From Erysipelotrichaceae bacterium (GTDB lineage Bacteria; Bacillota_I; Bacilli_A; Erysipelotrichales; Erysipelotrichaceae), in NCBI GenBank assembly GCA_017405785.1, contig JAFQZR010000022.1:1-64000 (forward strand): a stretch of 64,000 nucleotides of DNA. Direction: 5' to 3'. A program made the translations under genes and the position numbers. Positions 33,447 through 42,026 of this stretch are shown one piece after another. Below the pieces are notes generated by a model. The model made no database searches and was not told the origin of the DNA. It worked only from the letters and a program-made list of their open reading frames with translations. The first letter of the stretch is position 1; every line of letters starts with the position of its first letter.

Positions 33447-34280
33447 TTACATTCGGGAGAATATCTCCTTCAGGGCCATGTCCCAGAAATCAAAGTTATG
33501 ATCATAGCCTTCGTATTCTTCGTATTTTACATTTAACCCCAGTTCTTTCATGGTAGTATAGTCAGCGGTTACTCTGTCTTTGATGAATTCCTTACTTCCG
33601 CACATAAGAGTGAATTCAGGATATTCAATGCCTTCTTCCAGACCTCTTTTAACCTTGTCATACAGATTCAGATCAGAACCCTTTACATTATCCGGCAGAC
33701 CGAAGGTTGAGTTATACAGGGCAAAGTTGTTTTTGAAATGATCGCTGTTGAGCTCATTTATAAGAGTATCGGTATTGAAAGTCATGCCGATGCCTCCGGA
33801 AATGTCAAAGCACTTGCTGAAGAGGTGAGGGTTCAGGGCTGCGGTTCCCAGAGCAACGTTACCGCCCATGGCATAACCGGCGATGAAGTTGTCTTCTCTG
33901 GCATCACTGCTGGCAAACAGGCTCTGAATAACTACAGGTAATTCCTTAGCCAGAAAGCTCTGATATTTGACGTTATAAGATGTATCCACACCGAAACTGT
34001 TGGTGATGTTCGGACTTACCAGCATCAGATTATGAGCAGCCGCATATCTTTCGGCATTGGTATAACGGTAAATGGTTGTATCGTCATCACCTCCGCCATG
34101 AATAAGATAGACTGTTTTGAATTTCATGTCTTTTTCATAAGGCTGAAACAGCAGTTTGGCATTTGGATCATGGACGATCGGTATCGGTTTATAAGAATAC
34201 CTGTCCGTCGGATAGACAATTGATATATCCACATATCTTCCCAGTTCCTGACTGCGGTAGTTAAATCTCATGTAGCCCAT
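33447..34280 (-). CDS. Putative esterase-family protein with catalytic Ser replaced by Ala
   Basis: 277 residues of the putative-esterase/feruloyl-esterase fold: YLIHGGGDDDTT, AERYAAAHNLML, FDISGGIGM and the C-terminal YDHNFDFW histidine. Where the nucleophile elbow GxSMGG is expected, the sequence reads GYAMGG: Ala137, codon GCC at 33870-33872. The rest of the fold is intact. It may bind rather than hydrolyse its ligand. No signal peptide is seen. The start has a GAGGT site. Confidence 0.8.
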   Translation of the reverse strand: MGYMRFNYRSQELGRYVDISIVYPTDRYSYKPIPIVHDPNAKLLFQPYEKDMKFKTVYLIHGGGDDDTTIYRYTNAERYAAAHNLMLVSPNITNSFGVDTSYNVKYQSFLAKELPVVIQSLFASSDAREDNFIAGYAMGGNVALGTAALNPHLFSKCFDISGGIGMTFNTDTLINELNSDHFKNNFALYNSTFGLPDNVKGSDLNLYDKVKRGLEEGIEYPEFTLMCGSKEFIKDRVTADYTTMKELGLNVKYEEYEGYDHNFDFWDMALKEIFSRM

Positions 34281-34353
34281 ATTATTACCTCTTTTCTGAC
34301 CTCATTCTTATTTTATCAAATTGTGTTAAACATGTCTTTCCCGTGTTTAGTGG

Positions 34354-34383
34354 TTGATAATACTGTGACAGTAAATTTACAAT
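34354..34383 (+). promoter_or_regulatory. Promoter of the MFS transporter gene
   Basis: TTGATA (34354-34359), an 18-base spacer and TACAAT (34378-34383). Confidence 0.5.
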
Positions 34384-34412
34384 AGAATTAAGATAATAGG
34401 GGGAATTCCTAT

Positions 34413-35654
34413 ATGACAGAGAAAAATAACAAATCCAAGATCGGGGCAAGAAATGTTCTGGTCATTCTGGTGCTGGGTACTTTAGGTCAGCTGGCCTGGT
34501 CTTTGGAGAACTCATGGTTTAACACCTTTACATATGACTGCGTTACAACCAATACCACACCAATTGCCCTGATGAATGCCTTGAGTGCCATCACCGCAAC
34601 GGTAACGACCTTCATCATGGGTACACAGTCTGACAGAGTTGGAAAAAGAAAACCGTTCATCCGTTACGGCTACATTCTCTGGGGTATTTTCACTGCCGGA
34701 TTCATCATTTCCGGAAGCATTAAGAATGTGTTCTGGGCGTCCTTTATGGTCGTATTACTGGACTGTGTCATGACTTTCTTCGGTTCTACGGCTTATGATG
34801 CCTGTTATAATGCCTGGATAACTGACATTTCCGATGAGAGTAACAGAGGAACAGTATCTGTTCTGGCCCAGCTAGGAACATATATTTCCGGAGTTATCGG
34901 TGTTGTTGCCGGTACGATCGTTGATAAGTTCGGCTATCCGGCATTCTTCATTACCATCGGTGCTCTGGTATCCGTGCTTGGTTTTGTTACAAGTTCCTTT
35001 ATAAAGGAAGGCAAACTGTTAAAGCCTACTCAGAGTGAAAACGGCAAGGGCTTTATAAAGGGAATCATCTCCTCATTCAGCAAGGAATCATTCCAGGAAA
35101 ACCATGATCTGTTTCTGGTTCTGTTCACTATTGTAGCTGTCATGGTAAGTTTCCAGATATCCTACGCCTATGAAACGATCTATGCCAATAACTATGTGGG
35201 CATTTCAAAGAGTCTGAACTCCTTATTAATGGTTCCGGTAATGCCTGCAGCTATTATCGGCGCGGTAATCGCCGGTAAAGCCTGCAATAAGGGAAAAGGG
35301 GCAATCATGCTGGTAATTGCGCCAGTTATCTTTGCGATCGGTGCCTTCATTCATGCCTTTGCTCATGATGCTGTCATTCTGGCTATTGGTAAGGTAGTTC
35401 TGTACGGAGGAATGATAGTGCTGACAATTACCGCAACAGCCATGTTCAAGAACCTGTCACCGGCAGATTCCAGAGGTCACTTTGAAGGTGTCAGAATGGT
35501 TTTCCAGGTATTGCTGCCAATGGTAATAGGACCAACTGTGGGTTCACTGGTCATTGAGACATTCGGCTTGGGACCGCTGATCTACATCTTAACGGGAGTA
35601 TTTTCATTACTGGCACTTATTCCGGCTTTTAAGCTTCTCAGAAAACAACGGTAA
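34413..35654 (+). CDS. MFS transporter, sugar:cation symporter-like
   Basis: 413 residues with about twelve TM helices. The loop signature MGTQSDRVGKRKPFIRYG between helices 2 and 3, together with an N-terminal TLGQLAWSLENSWFN, resembles the GPH (glycoside-pentoside-hexuronide) MFS_2 branch. It probably imports a sugar or sugar acid with a cation. AGGGGGAATTCCT precedes the ATG. The substrate is not predictable. Confidence 0.85.
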   Translation: MTEKNNKSKIGARNVLVILVLGTLGQLAWSLENSWFNTFTYDCVTTNTTPIALMNALSAITATVTTFIMGTQSDRVGKRKPFIRYGYILWGIFTAGFIISGSIKNVFWASFMVVLLDCVMTFFGSTAYDACYNAWITDISDESNRGTVSVLAQLGTYISGVIGVVAGTIVDKFGYPAFFITIGALVSVLGFVTSSFIKEGKLLKPTQSENGKGFIKGIISSFSKESFQENHDLFLVLFTIVAVMVSFQISYAYETIYANNYVGISKSLNSLLMVPVMPAAIIGAVIAGKACNKGKGAIMLVIAPVIFAIGAFIHAFAHDAVILAIGKVVLYGGMIVLTITATAMFKNLSPADSRGHFEGVRMVFQVLLPMVIGPTVGSLVIETFGLGPLIYILTGVFSLLALIPAFKLLRKQR

Positions 35655-35677
35655 GAATGGGTCATTTACCACAGACC

Positions 35678-35705
35678 TTGACAAAAAACTTGCAGTGAAT
35701 ATATC
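35678..35705 (+). promoter_or_regulatory. Promoter of the zinc-ribbon gene
   Basis: A perfect minus 35 TTGACA (35678-35683), a 16-base spacer and TATATC (35700-35705). Confidence 0.55.
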
Positions 35706-35722
35706 ATTGATTTGAGGTAAAA

Positions 35723-36058
35723 ATGCTTTGTACTAAATGCAATACGGAAAACGAACCAGGAGTAAAGTACTGTATTAATTGCGGTGCTTATTTATATGGC
35801 GTTGACAATATTAAGCGTGAAAAGAAAAGCAGTGATACAAGTGTTATAGCCATTATTTCGCTGTTAATCGCAATTGGTTCAATACATTTTTTCGTTTTTT
35901 CAATTATACTGGCACCAATAGCAATTTTATTGGCAATCGTCAGTTTAGCTGAAATCAATTCATCCCATAAAAAGGGAAAAGAATTGGCAATTGTGGCAAT
36001 CATTATCAGTTCGATAATAGCCTTTATTTGGATAATCCTGTTTTTGGCTGGTTCATAG
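35723..36058 (+). CDS. Zinc-ribbon membrane protein, DUF4190-like
   Basis: 111 residues. A four-cysteine zinc ribbon at 3-20 (CTKC and CINCG) is followed by two TM helices at about 43-75 and 88-108, with AIVSLAEINSSHKKGKELAI between them, the DUF4190 pattern. The gene is visibly more A/T-rich than its neighbours. Function unknown; such proteins are common single-gene membrane proteins in Bacillota. Confidence 0.8.
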   Translation: MLCTKCNTENEPGVKYCINCGAYLYGVDNIKREKKSSDTSVIAIISLLIAIGSIHFFVFSIILAPIAILLAIVSLAEINSSHKKGKELAIVAIIISSIIAFIWIILFLAGS

Positions 36059-36099
36059 AACTGATATTGACATAAGAAATCACAGAAGGAGGATTTATA

Positions 36100-36621
36100 A
36101 TGTTAGAATTTATCGGAGCTGTCTTCATGATGGTAGTTTCATGGAAACTGTACAAGAAGATGGGCAGAGAAGGTTGGGAAGGTATTGTACCGCTGTACAG
36201 TGCTTACGTATTGTTTGATATCTTATATGGCAATGGATGGAGATGTCTGTTTTTGCTGATTCCTTTCTACAATATTTACATTGCCTGCAAGCTGGCTATT
36301 GACCTGGCTCATGCCTTCAACAAGGAAACAGCTTTCGGAATCGGATTAATATTCCTGGCACCAGTCTTCATGGCAATACTTGCTTTTGATAACAACAGCG
36401 TTTTCCGTGACGGTTCATTAGCAAACAACCAGGCAGATATACTGGATAGTATTTCCCAAAGAGCAGTGGAACTCGGCAGTGATGCAGTTGACAAGGTTAA
36501 GGAAGCCACAGTTAAGGATAATGCTGCCAAGCTGGAAAAGTTAAAAGCACTGTATGACCAGGGCGCACTCACCGAAGAAGAATACAACGCAAAAAGAGCT
36601 GAGATTATCGCAAAGATGTAA
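36100..36621 (+). CDS. DUF5684-like membrane protein with a C-terminal SHOCT domain
   Basis: 173 residues. Three TM segments lie within 1-95 (with YKKMGREGWEGIVPLYSAYVL cut to WEGIVPLYSAYVL as the typical motif). A linker follows, and a C-terminal SHOCT helix pair ends it: LEKLKALYDQGALTEEEYNA. SHOCT domains mediate oligomerisation. GAAGGAGGA precedes the ATG; a strong terminator follows. Confidence 0.82.
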   Translation: MLEFIGAVFMMVVSWKLYKKMGREGWEGIVPLYSAYVLFDILYGNGWRCLFLLIPFYNIYIACKLAIDLAHAFNKETAFGIGLIFLAPVFMAILAFDNNSVFRDGSLANNQADILDSISQRAVELGSDAVDKVKEATVKDNAAKLEKLKALYDQGALTEEEYNAKRAEIIAKM

Positions 36622-36665
36622 TTACATTCTGAGTACAGTAAACCAGTAATTACGGAGATAAAATA

Positions 36666-36697
36666 AAATTACTTCACTGAAGTGGAGTAATTTTTTT
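36666..36697 (+). terminator. Rho-independent terminator
   Basis: A twelve-pair stem AAATTACTTCAC/GTGGAGTAATTT (one G-T pair) with a TGAA loop and a seven-T tract. Confidence 0.9.
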
Positions 36698-36720
36698 AAT
36701 GTCCGGTATTTTGGTATAAT
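36692..36720 (+). promoter_or_regulatory. Promoter of the Nif3-family gene
   Basis: Extended minus 10 TGG-TATAAT (36715-36720). The T-tract of the preceding terminator occupies the minus 35 position 17 bases upstream, so the promoter relies on the TGG extension. Confidence 0.6.
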
Positions 36721-36777
36721 GGTATTAGCAAACTAATGATCAGTATAATGAATTAATCAATTAAAAAGGAGAATAAC

Positions 36778-37590
36778 ATGACTATTCAGGAAATCATCAA
36801 CAAGATTCTTGCTTATCATCCGGACCTGGGGGATGCCCGTACCTGCGACGTAATTGTCGGAGCTGATCCTAAACGTGAATGCACGGGTATTCTGATCTCG
36901 ATTGCTCCGACTGTTCCTATCATCAGAAAGGCCATTGAGATCGGTGCCAACTTTGTTTTCGTTCACGAACCGACATTCTTCAGCGGTTATGACGATGAAT
37001 GTGAATGGCTGGAAGGAAATGATGTATATGAAGAGAAAAAAGCTCTTTTGTTGGAAAACGGAATCACGGTATTCCGTGACCATGACCATATGCATGCTCA
37101 CCGTCCTGATGGCATTTTCCATTACATGCTGAAACACATGGGATGGCTGGAATATGTAAAGCCGCAGGAAAGAGGATTTGAAATCGTTCTGCCTCCTACA
37201 CGTCTTGGTGACCTGATTGCTCACGTTAAGGAAAGAATGGGTCTGGAACACATCCGCTATATCGGTAATCCTGATGCAATAGTATCAACAGTTGGATTCT
37301 GCGGACACCTGCTTCCGGGTCCTGACAGCAACTGGAGCAATAATGCTCAGGTCGCAGCCAGCTGGAAATATGACGTTGTCATTCCGGGAGAGACCGTAGA
37401 CTGGACATTGCCTTTATATATCCGCGATGCCGCTGATCTGGGTAAAGCCAAGGCTATGATTGTTCCGGGTCACTTCGTTTCCGAAGAAGCAGGCATGCGT
37501 CTGGCTGAAGAATGGCTCAGACCTGTTATAGGTGATGATGATCTGCCGATTTCCTTCTTCCCGGCAGGGGACATGTGGAAATACGACTGA
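36778..37590 (+). CDS. Nif3-like dinuclear metal centre protein
   Basis: 270 residues of the NIF3 superfamily: DVIVGADPKRECTGILIS, FVFVHEPTFFSGY, and a histidine-rich RDHDHMHAHRPDG that would bind two metals, with SEEAGMRLAEEWL near the end. Biochemical function is unsettled (some members are called GTP cyclohydrolase I type 2). AAAGGAGAATAAC precedes the ATG. Confidence 0.87.
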   Translation: MTIQEIINKILAYHPDLGDARTCDVIVGADPKRECTGILISIAPTVPIIRKAIEIGANFVFVHEPTFFSGYDDECEWLEGNDVYEEKKALLLENGITVFRDHDHMHAHRPDGIFHYMLKHMGWLEYVKPQERGFEIVLPPTRLGDLIAHVKERMGLEHIRYIGNPDAIVSTVGFCGHLLPGPDSNWSNNAQVAASWKYDVVIPGETVDWTLPLYIRDAADLGKAKAMIVPGHFVSEEAGMRLAEEWLRPVIGDDDLPISFFPAGDMWKYD

Positions 37591-37631
37591 TCCAGTAAAC
37601 AAATTGAAAAGAAATATGGAGGAAATAAAAA

Positions 37632-37826
37632 ATGTTTGAATATGAAATTGTACCGGTCAACGGTAGTATTAATACGAATAGCGCAAAATTTGAAAGTACC
37701 GCTAAAATTATTAAAGGATATGCAGAAATGGGCTACCGTTATGTTGGGTATTTACCTACTCATATAAGATTCGATGGTGGACTGTATCAGATAGAACTTA
37801 TATTTGAGAGAGAGGAAGAAGAATAA
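37632..37826 (+). CDS. DUF4177-like small protein
   Basis: 64 residues matching the DUF4177 shape: MFEYEIVPVNG, then IIKGYAEMGYRYVGYLPT, and LYQIELIFERE. Compact alpha/beta fold without TM; function unknown. GGAGGAAATAAAAA precedes the ATG. Confidence 0.8.
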   Translation: MFEYEIVPVNGSINTNSAKFESTAKIIKGYAEMGYRYVGYLPTHIRFDGGLYQIELIFEREEEE

Positions 37827-37898
37827 TTACTGTAAACATTAACAGTATCGTAGAAACAGGTTTTATAACACTAATGAGATACAGTAAAGGGTGATCAT

Positions 37899-38900
37899 AT
37901 GAAAAACATATTAATGATTGGAACCGGTGGAACAATTGCTTCGCTACCAGGTGAGAATGGCTTGGTACCGCAGCTTTCAACTGCGGAACTGTTAAGGTTA
38001 ATGCCGCAGCTGAAGACAATTGCCTGGATAGATTCTTTACAGCTGATCAATATTGACAGTACCAATATCCGCCCGGAACACTGGATAATGATGGCAAAGG
38101 CCATAAAGAATAACTATGACAAGTACGATGGCTTTGTGATTACTCATGGTACCGATACCATGGCATATACGGCAGCCGGTTTGAGTTATCTGATCCAGAA
38201 CTCCCGTAAGCCAATCGTGATTACCGGGGCTCAGGTTCCTTTAGCTGAGGAAAATTCCGATGCACCGAGAAATATGAGAGATGCCTTGCTGTATGCCTGT
38301 GATGAAAAGAGCCATGGCATACAGGTGGTATTCTCCGGATCGGTTATTCTGTCTACCAGAGTCAGAAAGAACTACACCAAGAGATTTGATGCCTTTTACA
38401 GCGTGAATTATCCGGAAATCGCCCGTATTGTCAATGGCAACATTCTCCGTTTCATTGATATACCTTATAACGGTGAAACATGGTTTTATGATAACCTTAA
38501 CACCAACGTTGGATTATTGAAGCTTGTACCGGGATTAAAGAGTGATGTATTACGTTATCTGCTGTATACCTATGATGGATTAGTCATTGAAAGCTTCGGT
38601 AACGGAGGCATTCCGGAGTATTATGACTACTTCAATGAAGTTCTGAAGGCCACTGAAAAGGGGAAGGTTGTAGTTGTTACTACCCAGGTTCCTAATGAAG
38701 GCAGTGATATTTCCATGTATGAAGTAGGAAATCTCATTAAGAAAAAAGCCATTGGCTTACTGGAGTCATATGACATGACTTCGGAAGCATGTCTGGCCAA
38801 GCTCATGTGGGTACTTCAGCAGACCCGTGATCTTGATGAAATCAAGAAACTGTTCTATTCTCCTGTCGCAAATGACATCCTCAGGAGTGTAGCAGAATAA
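37899..38900 (+). CDS. ansA: Type I L-asparaginase
   Basis: 333 residues with both catalytic threonine motifs: TGGTIAS (Thr12) near the N-terminus and HGTDTMAYTA near 85-95. A conserved lysine region follows. It hydrolyses asparagine to aspartate and ammonia in the cytoplasm; no signal peptide is present, which fits the type I enzyme. Aspartate or glutamate released would feed the kor/suc pathway upstream. AAGGGTGATCAT precedes the ATG. Confidence 0.9.
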   Translation: MKNILMIGTGGTIASLPGENGLVPQLSTAELLRLMPQLKTIAWIDSLQLINIDSTNIRPEHWIMMAKAIKNNYDKYDGFVITHGTDTMAYTAAGLSYLIQNSRKPIVITGAQVPLAEENSDAPRNMRDALLYACDEKSHGIQVVFSGSVILSTRVRKNYTKRFDAFYSVNYPEIARIVNGNILRFIDIPYNGETWFYDNLNTNVGLLKLVPGLKSDVLRYLLYTYDGLVIESFGNGGIPEYYDYFNEVLKATEKGKVVVVTTQVPNEGSDISMYEVGNLIKKKAIGLLESYDMTSEACLAKLMWVLQQTRDLDEIKKLFYSPVANDILRSVAE

Positions 38901-38917
38901 GAAATTAACAACACTGT

Positions 38918-38965
38918 AAATGTCAACTTCAAGGCGACCATATAATCTGGCCGCCTTGTTATAAT
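38918..38965 (+). promoter_or_regulatory. Bipartite element and extended minus 10 upstream of the ADP-ribosylglycohydrolase gene
   Basis: AAATGTCA (38918-38925), six bases, AGGCGACCAT (38932-38941), then TGT-TATAAT with the minus 10 at 38960-38965. An inverted repeat CAAGGCGACCA/TGGCCGCCTTG (38930-38958, one mismatch) covers the minus 35 region. The same element in the same register is found at 40763-40810. The minus 35 itself does not match a housekeeping consensus, which suggests regulator-dependent initiation. Confidence 0.6.
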
Positions 38966-38993
38966 GTGGGCGTAAGGAAAGAAGGTGTTAAGT

Positions 38994-39797
38994 ATGTTAG
39001 GTGCAATTTTCGGAGATATTGTTGGATCAGTATACGAATTCAACAATACGCATGATTATAATTTCAGATTATTAAGCGACTGGTCACAGTTCACTGATGA
39101 CACTGTCATGACCTTAGCAGTAGCCAAGGCATTAATGGAGTCTTACGGTAAAAGCGATAAAAAAGTCAGAGAAACTCTCATTAACTGCATGAAGCAGCTG
39201 GGAAAGAGATATCCGGATGCCGGATACGGCGGCATGTTCTATAACTGGGTATTAGGTGATAACAGAGAGCCTTATAACAGTTACGGTAACGGAAGCGCCA
39301 TGAGAGTATCAGCTGCCGGATGGATGTATGATTCACTTGAGGAAACACTCCACGCTGCTAAGTTATCTGCAGAGGTAACCCATAATCATCCGGAGGGAAT
39401 AAAGGGAGCCCAGGCAACCGCTGCTGCCATCTATATGGCCAGAACAGGTAAGTCAAAGGAAGAAATCAGGGATTACATCGAAAACAACTTCGGTTATGAT
39501 CTCCATAAGTCAATGAAGGACATTGTCTCCAGAGGCCATGGGGAAGAGATCTGCCAGGTCAGCGTACCGCAGGCTCTGGTATGTTTCCTGCTTTCCGACA
39601 GCTACATTGATACCGTCAGAAAGTCTGTCTGCATCGGCGGTGACAGTGATACCATTGCCTGCATTGCCGGCTCAATTGCGGAAGCATATTACGGAATGGA
39701 TGAGAAGTATAAGGAAGAAACAATGAAGAGACTTCCTAAAGATCTTCAGGAAATAGTAAATGCCTTTGAAGGATACAGGAAAAATCGTATAGAATAA
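38994..39797 (+). CDS. ADP-ribosylglycohydrolase family protein
   Basis: 267 residues of the ADP-ribosylglycohydrolase (DraG/ARH-like) fold. The metal-binding acidic residues sit in the N-terminal FTDDTVMTLAVAKAL and the C-terminal GGDSDTIACIAGSIAEAYYG; GNGSAMRVSAAG lies between. Relatives cleave ADP-ribose from arginine or other acceptors. ATG 38994 is 8 bases after GAAGG, better than the GTG at 38985. It is first in a pair with the macrodomain gene. Confidence 0.88.
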   Translation: MLGAIFGDIVGSVYEFNNTHDYNFRLLSDWSQFTDDTVMTLAVAKALMESYGKSDKKVRETLINCMKQLGKRYPDAGYGGMFYNWVLGDNREPYNSYGNGSAMRVSAAGWMYDSLEETLHAAKLSAEVTHNHPEGIKGAQATAAAIYMARTGKSKEEIRDYIENNFGYDLHKSMKDIVSRGHGEEICQVSVPQALVCFLLSDSYIDTVRKSVCIGGDSDTIACIAGSIAEAYYGMDEKYKEETMKRLPKDLQEIVNAFEGYRKNRIE

Positions 39798-39816
39798 TAT
39801 CAGAGGTAAGTAGTAA

Positions 39817-40734
39817 ATGCCGTTTAACATAATCAGAAACAGCATAGTCAAGGTCAGCGCCGATGCCATAGTCAATACTGCCAATCCTTTTCCGATCTAT
39901 CGGGCCGGGACTGACGAGAAGATCTATCTGGCAGCAGGTGCCGAGCAGTTGTTAAAAGAAAGACAGAAAATAGGGTTTATTGAAAGAGGTAAGGCTGCAG
40001 TTACCAGTGCCTTTAATCTGCATGCCAAGTACATCATTCATACGGTAGGGCCACAGTGGATCGACGGTACTTATAATGAAGTGGAAACACTGTCTTCCTG
40101 CATCAGTGAAAGCTTACGCCTGGCTACGGAACTTAACTGTGAAAGCATTGCCTTTCCGCTGATATCTACCGGTGTCTACGGTTTTCCCAAGGAACTGGCC
40201 ATAAAGACCTTTACCAATGTCGTGTATGACTTCCTGATGAAAAGCGACATGCTGGTGACACTGGTTGTTTATGACGATGAATCATTTGAGATCTCAAACA
40301 AGGTATTCACCAATGTTGAGGATTACCTCTCTGATCATCAGCTGGGCATACTGCCAACTGTCGGTTTTGAAAAAGCGATAGAGATTAAGGAACTGTCATT
40401 CCACGATTATCTGCTGCAGCTTATAATTGAGAGTGACATGAGCAATCCGGAGATATACCGAAATGCCAACATTACCAAACAGCATTTCTCCAAGATAATA
40501 TCAAGTAAGGATTATAATCCGACCAAGAATACGATATGTGCTCTGGGTCTGGCTTTACGTCTGGACATCGATACCCTGGAACTTCTGCTTGAAAAAGCCG
40601 GTTACAGTCTGTCGGAAACAAAGAAGTTTGATCTGGCGATAAGGTATTTCGCAGATAACAAGATGTATAACATCGTTGAAAACAATTCGCTGATGTTCGC
40701 TAACGGACTGGAGCAGATTGGAACAATAGTATAG
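39817..40734 (+). CDS. Macrodomain protein with C-terminal helical HTH-like domain
   Basis: 305 residues. Residues 1-180 are a macrodomain: ADAIVNTANPF near 17-27, IIHTVGPQWIDG, and the ADP-ribose-binding PLISTGVYGFP near 120. Residues 190-305 are helical with ANITKQHFSKIISSKDYNPTK resembling an XRE-type helix-turn-helix. Macrodomains bind or hydrolyse ADP-ribose and its derivatives. Following the ADP-ribosylglycohydrolase by 19 bases, it completes an ADP-ribose-processing pair. Confidence 0.87.
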   Translation: MPFNIIRNSIVKVSADAIVNTANPFPIYRAGTDEKIYLAAGAEQLLKERQKIGFIERGKAAVTSAFNLHAKYIIHTVGPQWIDGTYNEVETLSSCISESLRLATELNCESIAFPLISTGVYGFPKELAIKTFTNVVYDFLMKSDMLVTLVVYDDESFEISNKVFTNVEDYLSDHQLGILPTVGFEKAIEIKELSFHDYLLQLIIESDMSNPEIYRNANITKQHFSKIISSKDYNPTKNTICALGLALRLDIDTLELLLEKAGYSLSETKKFDLAIRYFADNKMYNIVENNSLMFANGLEQIGTIV

Positions 40735-40758
40735 GGCAGTGTAAAAACACTGCCTTTT
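40735..40758 (+). terminator. Rho-independent terminator after the macrodomain gene
   Basis: Stem GGCAGTGT/ACACTGCC with an AAAA loop, followed by TTTT, starting at the stop codon. Confidence 0.85.
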
Positions 40759-40762
40759 CAGA

Positions 40763-40810
40763 AAATGTCATCTGCCAGGCGACCATTTACTATTATTATT
40801 GGTAGATAAT
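40763..40810 (+). promoter_or_regulatory. Second copy of the bipartite element, upstream of the 40836 gene
   Basis: AAATGTCA (40763-40770), six bases, AGGCGACCAT (40777-40786), and GATAAT (40805-40810) at the same 28-base offset as at the ADP-ribosylglycohydrolase promoter. Eighteen positions of the two arms agree exactly, while the six bases between differ. This argues for a shared regulator of both units. Confidence 0.6.
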
Positions 40811-40835
40811 TAAGGTGTAAGGAGGAAAGGTAAGT

Positions 40836-41336
40836 ATGTTTGATTCATTTAAGATTGCGGATTATATGAAAGAGCATGTCGGTGAAACGGCTTCAACACG
40901 GAGAATTGTGAAACAAAGCGGAGCTTTTGACGGTGATTTCAGTAAACTGTCAATGGATGATTGGATGAAGTTTGATGAAGAAGTAAACGATGTCGCTAAA
41001 TGGCATGGCTACATTCTGGATAAAAGCCATCACGAGAACAGACTGGAAGGATTACCGTGGAATCTGAATTTCGTGATAAAAAAGAGATCATTGGACAAGT
41101 ATCTGAATATTGAGGTTTTCACACTTACAGCAGATGATTGGGTGCGGATAGACAGACGGGTTCAGGTTAAAGTTTATAATAAGGGTGTTTCAGATGTACT
41201 TAATGATCTGGAAGTACGCAGCCCGGATGAGTTTAATAATGAGTATGAGTATAATTATTATCTGTTCGGTGTATATGAAACAGCATGCAGAATGGATAAT
41301 GGAATCAGTGCAGCGTTCACGTTTGAAGAAGACTAA
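40836..41336 (+). CDS. Unknown cytoplasmic protein
   Basis: 166 residues, no TM or signal. Notable segments are DYMKEHVGETASTRRIVKQS near the N-terminus and a Lys/aromatic C-terminal half ending AAFTFEED. I do not recognise the family. The upstream regulatory element is the same as that of the ADP-ribosylglycohydrolase operon, suggesting joint control. AAGGAGGAAAGG precedes the ATG. Confidence 0.7.
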   Translation: MFDSFKIADYMKEHVGETASTRRIVKQSGAFDGDFSKLSMDDWMKFDEEVNDVAKWHGYILDKSHHENRLEGLPWNLNFVIKKRSLDKYLNIEVFTLTADDWVRIDRRVQVKVYNKGVSDVLNDLEVRSPDEFNNEYEYNYYLFGVYETACRMDNGISAAFTFEED

Positions 41337-41357
41337 CAACAGAGAAGAGAGAACACA

Positions 41358-41849
41358 ATGAAGAAAGCAATTGCCAGAAGAAGCTACAAGGGAATTGAAG
41401 ATGATCTGATTTACATGAATAAAGCCCATGGCTATTATCATCCTGTCACAAACATTGTATTTGTGTATGACCGTGAAAAGGATAATGTGATCATCTGTGA
41501 CGATCTGTATGATTTAGATGATACAGGAATGTCCAGAATTACGCTTGAAAAGGCTGAATTGCCTGAAGTAAAAAAGTGTACTATCAGTAAACAGGTACTT
41601 GAAAGTGTGAAAACTCTGATCAGAGAAAGCAACGTAATGAAGATCAGATCTTTTGAAGATACCGAATTTGTAGTAATGGATGGAGAAGCAAACACCTTCT
41701 ATTTCAGTGCAGACGGTAAAAGAAAACTGATAGAATGTGACAATTTCTACATGCTGTATGACGGATGTGATGAAGCATCAAATGCCGGTAAAATCATGAA
41801 ACTGGTTGCTGATGTTGAAGAATTACTAGGTAAAGAAATCAATCTATAA
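41358..41849 (+). CDS. Unknown cytoplasmic protein
   Basis: 163 residues, mixed alpha/beta, with HGYYHPVTNIVFVYD, a beta-rich centre VVMDGEANTFYFSADGKRK and a helical tail KIMKLVADVEELLG. No domain identified. It follows the 40836 gene by 21 bases, so the two form one small unit that ends at the terminator at 41865. Confidence 0.7.
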   Translation: MKKAIARRSYKGIEDDLIYMNKAHGYYHPVTNIVFVYDREKDNVIICDDLYDLDDTGMSRITLEKAELPEVKKCTISKQVLESVKTLIRESNVMKIRSFEDTEFVVMDGEANTFYFSADGKRKLIECDNFYMLYDGCDEASNAGKIMKLVADVEELLGKEINL

Positions 41850-41864
41850 AAGTGTTTTAAAAGG

Positions 41865-41895
41865 ACTACTTAGAAATGTGCTAAGTAGTTTTTTA
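41865..41895 (+). terminator. Rho-independent terminator before the tubulin-like operon
   Basis: Nine-pair stem ACTACTTAG/CTAAGTAGT, loop AAATGTG, six T. It isolates the 40836/41358 pair from the large operon downstream. Confidence 0.9.
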
Positions 41896-41950
41896 GTGTT
41901 TTATTATACGGAAAATCATTGTTTTTGAGAAATCTCTCTCATTTACTTAC

Positions 41951-41979
41951 TTGTATTCTCTTTTTCGAAATATTATAAT
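41951..41979 (+). promoter_or_regulatory. Promoter of the tubulin-like operon
   Basis: TTGTAT (41951-41956), a 17-base spacer and TATAAT (41974-41979). A further TATAAT at 41993-41998 lacks a minus 35. The region is very A/T-rich and has no other gene. Confidence 0.55.
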
Positions 41980-42026
41980 AAAAAAGCTATTATATAATAG
42001 GTGCTCTGTATTTTTGAGGGGATAAA

